From Methylomonas sp. EFPC3 (GTDB taxonomy: Bacteria; Pseudomonadota; Gammaproteobacteria; Methylococcales; Methylomonadaceae), in contig NZ_CP116398.1 in assembly GCF_029643245.1 (NCBI RefSeq), positions 3,654,372 to 3,718,371 on the forward strand: a stretch of DNA of 64,000 nucleotides, written 5' to 3'. The notes under the pieces were generated by a model, which saw only the letters and a program-made list of their open reading frames with translations, had not been told where the DNA came from and made no database searches. The position numbers were made by a program, and so were the translations under genes. This document shows positions 23,599 through 30,851 of the stretch, one piece after another (within the stretch, counting starts at the first letter, position 1; every line of letters begins with the position of its first letter).

Positions 23599-24790
23599 TC
23601 ATGCGGCTACCCGGTAGCCTTCTTTGTTGGTCAACAATGCCCAAGCAATTCGCGCATTCTTGTTGGCGACTGCCACGTTCGAAATGTTCTCGCCGCGTCG
23701 CTGCTTGATACTACCGATCCAACGGTTGCGCGTATCCTGATGCCGGTGTGCTATTCGCGAGACCGAACGTCCGCCGTGAATCAGCAACGTACCTAGATAG
23801 CTGTCGCCGCGCTTACTAATGCCTAACAGGGTCGATTTGCCGCCGGTGGAATATTGCTTCGGCACTAGCAGGTTGGTGAAAAACTCATTTTTGACCCTAA
23901 CTCAGTCTGTATTTAGTTGAAGCATGATGCTTCAGACACTATATATTGATTAAGCTGGCCAAAATTAGCGTCTGAAATATGGTTTTTCACCAACCTGCTA
24001 GGCCTAACCAGGCCGCTAACTCGCGCCCGCTTTTGAATACCTTGATGTCGCCAATGGCGGCAATCAACGCCGTTGCCGTTAACACGCCTATACCCGGAAT
24101 GCTCAATAACCGCTGACAATCTTCGTTTTGTGTACAGATCGCAGCCAGTTTGCGTTCAATCGAAGCGATTTTTTCATCCAAATGGATTAGCTCTTGGTAT
24201 AGCTCGTTGAGCAACTCCCGAAACAGCGGCGTTAACGTCTGATCGGCATCTTCGAGAATCACGGGTATCGCTTTTCTAACCTGGCCAATTCCTTTGGCTA
24301 TCACCAAACCATACTCCAGCAACAGGCCCCGAATCTGATTGGCTTGCGCGGTTCGTCTGTCGACCAATTGGCTGCGAACCCGATGGAGGCTTTGGATATC
24401 TTGTTGTTCGATCTGTTTGACCGGCACGAAGCGCATGTTCGGTCTTTGCACGGCCTCGCAGATGGCTTCCGCATCGACCGCGTCGTTTTTGTTCGATTTC
24501 ACATACGGTTTGACGAACTGAGGTGCCATCATGCGCACCTGATGACCGTATTGGGTGAATACTCTTACCCAATGATGCGCACCACCGCAGGCTTCGAGCC
24601 CGATTAGACAAGGCTCCAAGTTAGCAACAAAAGCGGTCAGTTGCGCGCGATTGAGCTTCTTGCTGATGACCTTCCGGCCGGCTTCATCTACACCGTATAC
24701 ATGGAAGCTTTGCTTGGCCAAGTCGATGCCTAATACCTTGATCTCTTTATTTTTTGTTTCTTTCATGATCGGCGCTAATTCAACTGTCAT
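23599..24790 (-). pseudogene. IS1111-type transposase interrupted by MITE 2
   Basis: Nearly identical to the intact transposase at 19317-20375 but split after the AAWLGL segment by a 131-bp MITE. The N-terminal 258 or so residues read from ATG 24790 and then run into MITE sequence; the C-terminal portion (from PKQYSTGG) remains as an unlinked frame ending at 23599. One residue differs near the C-terminus (YRVAA for YRAAA). The split removes the C-terminal catalytic Ser region, so this copy should depend on copy 1 for mobility. Confidence 0.88.
23868..23998 (+). mobile_element. MITE 2 (131 bp) inserted in the transposase gene
   Basis: The same 17-bp terminal inverted repeats and the same length as MITE 1, with TA duplicated (23866-23867, 23999-24000) at an original CTAG. 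The interior is related to MITE 1 only in opposite orientation (shared AAAATTAGCGTCT near one end), so the two are diverged relatives, not a recent duplication. Confidence 0.88.
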
Positions 24791-24851
24791 TTTAAAATGA
24801 CTATCTTGGCCCACTTGAGCCGGTTGGTGAAGTGGGGCGGACCATTCCATT

Positions 24852-24879
24852 AGGTCTAGTATTTCTAGATCTGACTCCC
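24852..24879. repeat. Palindromic REP remnant flanking IS copy 2
   Basis: AGGTCTAG ... CTAGATCTGACTCCC, a compact palindrome related to the GGTCAGGTCTAG repeats at 19201 and 25413. It abuts the IS end in the same way as at copy 1. Confidence 0.5.
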
Positions 24880-25183
24880 TTTTTATGCCCCCCTTTTTAC
24901 AATCAAAGTTGTGGCTGATTTCGCTCTCCTGCTGTCGATCTTTTTTAGTTTAAAACTTATATGCCTATTGATCGAAGCAGTAGCTATTGCCTTCCGGCCA
25001 ACCGCGATGAGTTCATCAAACGTGTTTGATGTTTTACCGACCGGATTTTTCAGTCACGAGTATCCGTGCTATGGCTGATGTATTTGTTATCACTGTTTGA
25101 ATGCTTGACTTTGACGTTTAGCATGGAAACTTATTATTTCGTTTGTAAACCAAAAACATAATTTGAAGCAGCGGAGTGTTGTC
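24880..25183. other. AT-rich gap between the IS island and a small lipoprotein gene
   Basis: About 300 bp with no supported gene. TTGACT/TTGACG strings at 25105-25116 and TATTAT at 25132 could be promoter elements for the small lipoprotein, but the spacing is not canonical. Confidence 0.3.
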
Positions 25184-25315
25184 ATGAAATCAAGCAAAAC
25201 TATTTTATTGGTGTTAGTTGCATTTTTAGTTAGCGGTTGCGGTGATCAATGGTGGTGCGGTGATGATGGTTGTAATGCGGCTTCGTCCAAGTCGATGGTT
25301 AGGCAATCTGAATAA
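25184..25315 (+). CDS. Small lipoprotein, 43 aa
   Basis: A short AT-rich gene. The signal peptide MKSSKTILLVLVAFLVSGC has a perfect lipobox with Cys19, and the mature peptide of about 25 residues is Cys- and acidic-rich (GDQWWCGDDGC). GGAG lies about 8 nt before ATG 25184. The mature peptide carries CGDDGC, which could form a disulfide. I do not recognise a family. Entericidin-like and other tiny lipoproteins share this size. It is flanked on both sides by REP-type repeats, suggesting a horizontally acquired neighbourhood. Confidence 0.65.
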   Translation: MKSSKTILLVLVAFLVSGCGDQWWCGDDGCNAASSKSMVRQSE

Positions 25316-25412
25316 TGGTTTTCAATCCGGTTTTCGGTTTGACGGTATTAGTTTAAATCGCGAGTAAATTGAGTTATTTACTTGACTTACGGCCTACGGC
25401 GTACAACAGAGC

Positions 25413-25470
25413 GGGCTCAGGTCTAGAAATTAAGCGTCCTTGAAAGGTTTTGCTATATTTCCAGACCTGA
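25413..25470. repeat. Uninterrupted REP-like palindrome, matching the IS target
   Basis: CAGGTCTAG ... CCAGACCTGACACC. Nearly the same ~50 bp as 19203-19255 but without an IS after AGACCT, so it shows the empty target configuration. Confidence 0.6.
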
Positions 25471-25603
25471 CACCTTTTCGTCGGGATCACTTCATAAAGC
25501 CCCCGGCCTTGCCGGAGAGATATTTACTACCGACAGTCGCCTCCAAATCCTTATCAATTGAAAATTTAGCTTTGATGTTTGGCTTCATAAATGGAATATT
25601 TTT

Positions 25604-26278
25604 TTATTTGGAGCAACTGCTAGTACTACTAATGCTTTCGGTGGTTTCGTAGGTATAGGGCGTACCCCAATAGCAGTCCGATTTATCGATGTGCTGGTCT
25701 ACGGAGTTTTGCAGCATTATAAGGTTATCTCTGATATAAGCTTCATATTGTCGACCGGCCGAAGCGGTGAAGCTCAGCCTGCATACACGGTCTTGCGCCG
25801 TCACTCGATACGGTGTCGTGCTAGTATTCGTTTGTTCACAGACAGTCTTTTTCTTTTTATCTACCTCTTTCTCTGTACAGGAGCAGTAACCATATGAATA
25901 GCTGGTGTTGCCGTTTTGTTCTTTATGAAGAATAGCGGACTGCGTGGTTTTTAGACTCTGCTCTCCAGGCAATACCTTAATACTTGTAAAGCGATCCAAT
26001 AATGCAGTTGTTGGCTTCCACCACGAATTATCCCTACTAATATTTTCAACAGAAATATTTGGACCCCATGAGGTAGCAAACCAGTCTTCGGAAAACCAAG
26101 TCAACATATTCAACGGAAATATCCAAAACAATGGCACTCGAGAGATAGCGGGTGCTTTAAGTGCGATAGTAGCGACTTGATTATCGGTTAACTCCGGGCC
26201 GCGATAACCTTTGATGGTGCAAGCGGGTAGAAACACTATGCATGGCAAAATCAAATACCTACGATTTATTCGAGACAT
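25604..26278 (-). CDS. Hypothetical lipoprotein, 224 aa
   Basis: The N-terminus MSRINRRYLILPCIVFLPAC has a basic n-region, a hydrophobic core and a lipobox (LPAC), so the mature protein should be lipid-anchored. The body contains eight further cysteines, several in CSC and CEQ contexts, and ends Ser/Thr-rich with SCSK. No domain is recognised. ATG 26278 is preferred over the GTG two codons upstream. The next gene on the same strand lies 98 bp upstream; the two may form an AT-rich accessory pair. Confidence 0.7.
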   Translation of the reverse strand: MSRINRRYLILPCIVFLPACTIKGYRGPELTDNQVATIALKAPAISRVPLFWIFPLNMLTWFSEDWFATSWGPNISVENISRDNSWWKPTTALLDRFTSIKVLPGEQSLKTTQSAILHKEQNGNTSYSYGYCSCTEKEVDKKKKTVCEQTNTSTTPYRVTAQDRVCRLSFTASAGRQYEAYIRDNLIMLQNSVDQHIDKSDCYWGTPYTYETTESISSTSSCSK

Positions 26279-26376
26279 GGTCACAATCTTGAATTGAATT
26301 TTTTAAGCCCGGAATCATTTCTGGCAATTTAATTAAGCCGCCTCGCTGACTGCACCCTGTTTGGCCCAACTTTAGC

Positions 26377-27051
26377 TTAACAGCCAATGCATTCGCCTTT
26401 ACATGCACGCCCTATATCTTCAATGCAGTATTGTTTGTCTGCATATTCGCAATACAAGTTGTAGATAAAGCTGTTCTCACAATTGCAGCGAGCCTTCTTG
26501 TCCAAGGGGCTACTGAGGCGATAGACAAAGCCGTCCTGAATGCCGAGTTGTACGTCGAGCTGAAACAACGATGGCAATGCAACCGGATTTTGGGGATTGA
26601 TTTGTTCTTGTATGCAAGCCAATCGCCAGGCATCTTTTATTCCAATATTCGCATGATTGGTCGCGATCATGATTTTGATAGGCGTATGGTGCAAAAAACG
26701 GCCGAATGCATTTCGGCAAAATTGCCAGTAAGAGCGAGTGAGCAAGGTAAACTCGCACCAAGCATCATCTGCAATCAGAGAAGGTATTACTACAATTTTG
26801 CGTCTGGTTTTATGATAGATTGCGAAATAGTTTTGTAATCCTTGTAAAACCTGACTTATCTGGTTATCAGTAAGGTCTGGATATTTTTTACTTAGCCGAT
26901 TCTTAATATTCGGATTAAACTCGTAATTTTTGATGTATTCCAATTGTCTTGATTTTTTTAGACTGATTTTAATGATAATAGCAACAGTCAAACCGAGTAA
27001 CGTCCAAAACAGTAATCTGCTGTCAATTTGATAACCCCAAAAATTCACCAT
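26377..27051 (-). CDS. Hypothetical membrane-anchored protein with Cys-rich tail, 224 aa
   Basis: One N-terminal membrane helix (LLFWTLLGLTVAIIIKI), then a cytoplasmic domain containing DDAWCEFTLLTRSYWQFC and FGRFLHHTP. This Trp/His-containing signature recurs in uncharacterised bacterial proteins I cannot name with confidence. The C-terminus is cysteine-rich (CKGECIGC), suggesting metal binding. ATG 27051 has a GGAGG site 5 nt upstream, which decides the start over GTG 27081. It is lower in GC than its chromosomal neighbours. Confidence 0.7.
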   Translation of the reverse strand: MVNFWGYQIDSRLLFWTLLGLTVAIIIKISLKKSRQLEYIKNYEFNPNIKNRLSKKYPDLTDNQISQVLQGLQNYFAIYHKTRRKIVVIPSLIADDAWCEFTLLTRSYWQFCRNAFGRFLHHTPIKIMIATNHANIGIKDAWRLACIQEQINPQNPVALPSLFQLDVQLGIQDGFVYRLSSPLDKKARCNCENSFIYNLYCEYADKQYCIEDIGRACKGECIGC

Positions 27052-27314
27052 TCTTCCTCCATTGTTACGCTTCAAATGCACTAATCATCCACTATCAAGG
27101 TGTTTGGATTGATCGCTAATAAATCATGTCGGGTTAATCATTGAACAAAATCCTGTATATGTCTGCGGCAAGTGCCGAATGACAGGCGAGCGGTGTCGAA
27201 ATACCGGTTTTTTCCTGGTTAAAGCGTATCGATTGCTAAGCGGGTATCAGTTAATCCTGCAACTGTTGGTATTGGCACGAAGTCGCTAGGTGATGGAGTA
27301 GAACAGAAGCAGAA

Positions 27315-27415
27315 CAGGGTCAGGTCTAGAGCATCCTGATGGCCGTAAGGCGGATGAATTGCAAGGTGCGTGTTCGTAAGGCGGATTCGGAGCGGTAGCA
27401 ACAATCCGCCAAAAC
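27315..27415. repeat. REP-like repeats, copy 2 plus partial GGTCAGGTCTAG
   Basis: GGGTCAGGTCTAG (27318-27330), a partial GGCCGTAAGGCGGAT, then a full GGCGGATT/AATCCGCC palindrome (27380-27387 / 27403-27410) closely matching 19131-19171. It fills most of the 413-bp gap 27052-27464; I see no gene there. Confidence 0.6.
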
Positions 27416-27464
27416 TTTAAAACCACCCGCGTTTTGCTATCGCGAAAACGCCCTACGGTCCGGG

Positions 27465-27761
27465 TTAGCGTTTCCGCGACAGTATTAGCAGCCAAACCAA
27501 AAACGGAGCCGAGTACACCGCAAAAGATGCAATCAGGCCCGGTACACCGTGCGGAGCTACTACCGTTTCGGTCAAAAACAGGGTGTCGCCGAAAATCGCC
27601 GCAACCGGTAGGTAGTAAAACGACAGCATCACCAGAACGACAAAACCGAATGGTAGCGGCGCGCCGAAAATCAGCAGCATTTCCAATAGGTTCGGCAGTA
27701 CCGCTGCTAGCAGAAAAAGCCGCCATAAGATGCGGTATCGGTTCGGCTGGGGCGTATTCAT
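27465..27761 (-). CDS. Small hypothetical membrane protein, 98 aa
   Basis: Three hydrophobic segments connected by short loops, with the C-terminus ending SRKR (positive-inside). ATG 27761 (MNTPQPNRYRILWR) is the natural start; the frame continues 18 codons further upstream without a hydrophobic or basic logic. No family recognised. It is isolated between repeats, so it may be a recent acquisition. Confidence 0.5.
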   Translation of the reverse strand: MNTPQPNRYRILWRLFLLAAVLPNLLEMLLIFGAPLPFGFVVLVMLSFYYLPVAAIFGDTLFLTETVVAPHGVPGLIASFAVYSAPFLVWLLILSRKR

Positions 27762-27836
27762 CTTCAGCGCGATTTGGCAGGTTTGAATGGATAAGGGAGC
27801 CGCTAAAAATTGCACTGCGATAAGTTCGGTGCGGAT

Positions 27837-27916
27837 GGAAGCCCTCTATAAATCAAGGCATTACCCGCTAACGCTTTGCCTGGCTCAGTACAAGCCGAGA
27901 ATTTATAGAGGCTTCC
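27837..27916. repeat. 80-bp inverted-repeat element
   Basis: GGAAGCC(C)TCTATAAAT at the left and ATTTATAGAGGCTTCC at the right, pairing over 16 bp with one bulged base. It is non-coding, in the gap between two minus-strand genes. It may be a MITE or a transcription-terminating structure. CTCTATAAA recurs at about 29099. Confidence 0.5.
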
Positions 27917-27937
27917 GTGCGTCATGCGCGGCGGGGC

Positions 27938-28714
27938 CTACGCCGATGGAAACGCCTGGCTCAGCAGCGTGCTTTCCGTTGTGGTGTCCAGTTCGCCGGT
28001 TTTCGGCAGGCCGGCTTTTTCTTGATATGCGGTGATTGCCGAGCGGGTGCGTTTGCCGGTGACGCCGTCGATTGTGCCGGGGTCGAACCCGAGATACAGC
28101 AGTGCTGCTTGCGCCGTGCGCAATCCCAAATCCGGCAGCATCACCTTGTATTGGGCGTGGGCTGCGGCCAGCCGGGTGTCGTACTGGTTTTTTTCGAAGC
28201 TCGGGCCGTTGTAGCCGCGGGCAAACGCATCCCATTTGCCCTTTTGCATCGCACCGGCCAAGCCATTGGCTTTGATGAAATTGGCCATCGCCAGCAACTG
28301 GGCGTTCTCGTCTGCAACCAATGCGGCCACCATGGCGTCCACAGTGGCAAACCTGGCGTCTGCAAAGTTAAAACCCATCACCTGGCCAATGCCCCAGGAA
28401 GCGCTTTTCAGCGCTGCCGCCTGGTCCAGTCCGAGCGCTTTGTCCAGGCGGTCGTATTCCGCCGCACCGCCGATGTAGCCGCCGGCTTTGCTGTCGCTGA
28501 TGTCAGGGGCGCTAGTGTCGAACCGGCCATCGGTTTGATTATGGAAAATATGCCGTTCAAACAGAATCTGCGGCCGCCGGTCTTTCAAAAAACCGAAGCC
28601 GCGCGTTTCCACGCTGAGCACCGCCCACACCTCGGGCTGGGTAACGCCCAAAGTGTTGCACACTTGTTCGATACCCTCGCCGCTTAACGGACGGCCTTGA
28701 TCTTGAAAATTCAT
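27938..28714 (-). CDS. N-acetylmuramidase-type endolysin with peptidoglycan-binding domain
   Basis: A 258-aa protein. The N-terminal ~180 residues match the N-acetylmuramidase family (formerly DUF3380): SVETRGFGFL with the catalytic Glu, ILFERHIF, and SWGIGQVMGFN. The C-terminal ~60 residues are a PG_binding_1 domain (AALLYLGFDPGTIDGVTGKR). No signal peptide is present, as in phage endolysins that need a holin. No holin or other phage gene is adjacent. It is therefore a likely prophage remnant or a domesticated lysin. ATG 28714 follows a GGGGG-rich stretch. Confidence 0.88.
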   Translation of the reverse strand: MNFQDQGRPLSGEGIEQVCNTLGVTQPEVWAVLSVETRGFGFLKDRRPQILFERHIFHNQTDGRFDTSAPDISDSKAGGYIGGAAEYDRLDKALGLDQAAALKSASWGIGQVMGFNFADARFATVDAMVAALVADENAQLLAMANFIKANGLAGAMQKGKWDAFARGYNGPSFEKNQYDTRLAAAHAQYKVMLPDLGLRTAQAALLYLGFDPGTIDGVTGKRTRSAITAYQEKAGLPKTGELDTTTESTLLSQAFPSA

Positions 28715-29525
28715 GATTACCCCCTTGGTTGATTGTGCCGGGCGGAAGACGGCCCTTCACTTGTTTAATTTATTCGACCCGTTGCTTCCTGTTGCTTTGC
28801 CAAGCATCGGTGTGTGGCGCCAGGCGCTATCGATCGAGGCTCCGGTAGGCTGCGTTTAAGAAGTGCCTGACTCATCATTCGCTCCGAGAACCCGGTTTAC
28901 TGATCGAATTTCTGGCCGACCTTGCTTGGCGCGATCGGAGCGGCACGGCAGATTATCTTTTTGATTTGGACGACAAGCAATTGCCGCAGATGAGGCGCCT
29001 TTCAATACGCTTAAAAATGAGGTGAATGAGCGTCGATGCGGCATGGTGTCCGAAATTTGAAAATAATTCGGTAAAAGATATGTCTTCAGCAAAACGACTC
29101 CTCTATAAAGTCAGCGTTATTTTGAAACAGGTGGGCGATATTTTCTAATAACTCCTGTCAAGAATTTTTTCATGGTTCTGTGGTATATCGCTTAAACAGT
29201 ATTAAATAACACAGTTTAAATGATATGCGCAAAAATTGATCTGCTAATGCGGCTGTCAGAGTATCCCCAGATCGGAAGTTAAGCTAGGGGCCGGCGGGGT
29301 TATTGATGTCGCCTGTGCTTAGTTAAGCGTCTGGTGTTATTGGTTGTTCTTAGTAAAACCTGCCGCCAAAGCCCGTTTTGACATGCGGGGGTTATAGTTT
29401 GAAATGATTATTCGGAATAAGGTTGGCGGTTTGGCATACTCCGTGCTGAATCGATTTTTTGAGATAGTTGATCATTTCTCGTCTCTTTCCCTCAATTACC
29501 CAGCCACAATGCTATGGATATTCAC
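28715..29525. other. Gene-poor 0.8-kb stretch
   Basis: No convincing gene. Around 28900-29060, one broken forward frame contains DEAPFNTLKNEVNERR, reminiscent of the C-terminal part of IS4-like transposases, so this may be a decayed IS. The rest, to the PEP-CTERM gene, shows only short stop-rich frames. Confidence 0.35.
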
Positions 29526-30380
29526 ATGACTTTTCGATTTAAAGTGCTGTTATTCCCACTGATATTGTCTTGTTTCGCACCGCGAACATTTGCCCATATT
29601 AGCTACACGAATTTAATGGTGACGGATCCTGTGCACAACGCATTTGGTAATGCGGTTACCGAAACTGACGGCTCAATTACTTATAATTTTCGCGGCTCCG
29701 TTGCTGGAAACGCTGCTTGGGCGGATGCAGCTGACGAAAATTGGGGGGACAGCCACAGTGTTTTGCCATGGGAAAAATTCGAAGTCGATAGTGCCGGAGG
29801 AGCATATGTCAGCATCAGTATCTCGGGAGGAATATCCGGCTATGTTTTGGAATGGGATGAGGCGGTCCAAGATGTAAGGCCGAAAATTCAAGACGGCAAA
29901 TTGGATTTAACGCCTGCCTTCACCCTTTACAGCGGCTTGCTACCCGAATTAGCACATGACTCATCGGAAGTCCTGCCGCCGCCTGAAGGCAAAGAAGGGC
30001 GTTGGAATGCATTGGGAGACGTCACCATGGCCAACGATGATGGTGATATCGGTACCGTTAAATACTTGATGCACGCAGGCGAGGTGGACAGCGGCAGCAG
30101 GACAGTCTCACTTGATAATATTTTCCTTCCGAAAGGCGTTTATTCAATGGCCATCGGAGGGGCTTGCTCCGCCTGTATCTTGCCCGAGCTTACAGATGAA
30201 ATCGGCAACGATCCTCTTTTATGGGAAGCTTATCTCGCATTGGAAAACGATAGTTTTATTCAACGCGGTTATACGGTCTCTTTAAACATTCGGCCGGTTC
30301 CCGTACCGCCCGCATTGCCGCTGATGGCGACCGGGCTACTCGGTATTTTTGGAGTCAGAAGATTTTCACTGCGGAACTGA
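29526..30380 (+). CDS. PEP-CTERM-type exported protein
   Basis: A 284-aa secreted protein. It has a signal peptide of about 23 residues ending in TFA, a beta-rich body of unknown function and a C-terminal sorting signal: VPVPPALPLMATGLLGIFGV, then an Arg-containing tail. This tripartite tail is recognised and processed by exosortase in EPS-producing Gram-negatives. A CxxC (ACSAC) occurs in the body. ATG 29526 gives a canonical basic-hydrophobic start; ATG 29514 would add four residues. No exosortase gene is in the window. Confidence 0.8.
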   Translation: MTFRFKVLLFPLILSCFAPRTFAHISYTNLMVTDPVHNAFGNAVTETDGSITYNFRGSVAGNAAWADAADENWGDSHSVLPWEKFEVDSAGGAYVSISISGGISGYVLEWDEAVQDVRPKIQDGKLDLTPAFTLYSGLLPELAHDSSEVLPPPEGKEGRWNALGDVTMANDDGDIGTVKYLMHAGEVDSGSRTVSLDNIFLPKGVYSMAIGGACSACILPELTDEIGNDPLLWEAYLALENDSFIQRGYTVSLNIRPVPVPPALPLMATGLLGIFGVRRFSLRN

Positions 30381-30560
30381 AAAATTTTTGCGTTGGGCGG
30401 GTGGTAGAGCTTTTGCCGATTCCAAGCGCCTTCGCTCGTTGGCTGTAAAACTCTAATGTTTAAGGTTTGGTATTGACGGACGTTGGCTCTGTCGGTATCT
30501 GCGCGGACTAGGAATTTGTCCCAGCGATTTTGTGCCGATCAACAAGATAGCCGAGCCCTC

Positions 30561-30851
30561 TCAAGACTGCGGCGCGGGCTTGCGGTCGATATGGCCCAAA
30601 TCCCGCTCCGGCGCGATCACGTCTCTGACCAATTGTTTCAATTCGGTAATTTCGGGGAAGCGACCTTCAGCCTTGCGCGACCAGACCAACGCGCCGTCGG
30701 CATGCACTTCGAAAATGCCGCCGGTGCCCGGTTGCAGCGCCAGTTCGTTCAATTCGCTATCGAAGGTCGTCAACAGCTCTTGCGCCATCCAGGCCGCGCG
30801 CAGCAGCCAGCGGCATTGGGTGCAGTAACGGATTTCGACGCGGTGGCTCAT
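30561..30851 (-). CDS. SelW-like Rdx family protein
   Basis: A 96-aa thioredoxin-fold protein of the SelT/SelW/SelH (Rdx) family. Its redox motif CTQC near the N-terminus (VEIRYCTQCRW) uses cysteine in place of selenocysteine. The rest (LLRAAWMAQELLTTF, then GTGGIFEVHADG) matches the family well. ATG 30851 overlaps the mpl stop by 4 bp, so it is translationally coupled to mpl. The reason for that pairing is unclear. The physiological substrate is unknown in bacteria. Confidence 0.88.
   Translation of the reverse strand: MSHRVEIRYCTQCRWLLRAAWMAQELLTTFDSELNELALQPGTGGIFEVHADGALVWSRKAEGRFPEITELKQLVRDVIAPERDLGHIDRKPAPQS

Larger units (their letters stand above)
22979..24851 (-). mobile_element. 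Second IS1111-type copy, inverted, disrupted by two MITEs
   Basis: Reverse complement of the element at 19256-20863. It spans 1873 bp; subtracting two 131-bp insertions and their 2-bp duplications leaves 1607 bp, one less than copy 1 (a 6- versus 7-base homopolymer run near the right end). The subterminal repeats are intact, but the transposase is split. It lies against the truncated cassette E on one side and a palindromic REP remnant on the other. Confidence 0.87.

Noticed and set aside
28856-29092. 78-aa minus-strand open frame
   Set aside because: No ribosome site, low-complexity composition, and it lies opposite a possible decayed transposase fragment.
30561-30851. Selenocysteine in the SelW-like protein or SelO
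   Set aside because: Both use Cys at the relevant positions and end at ordinary stops; no in-frame TGA needs readthrough.
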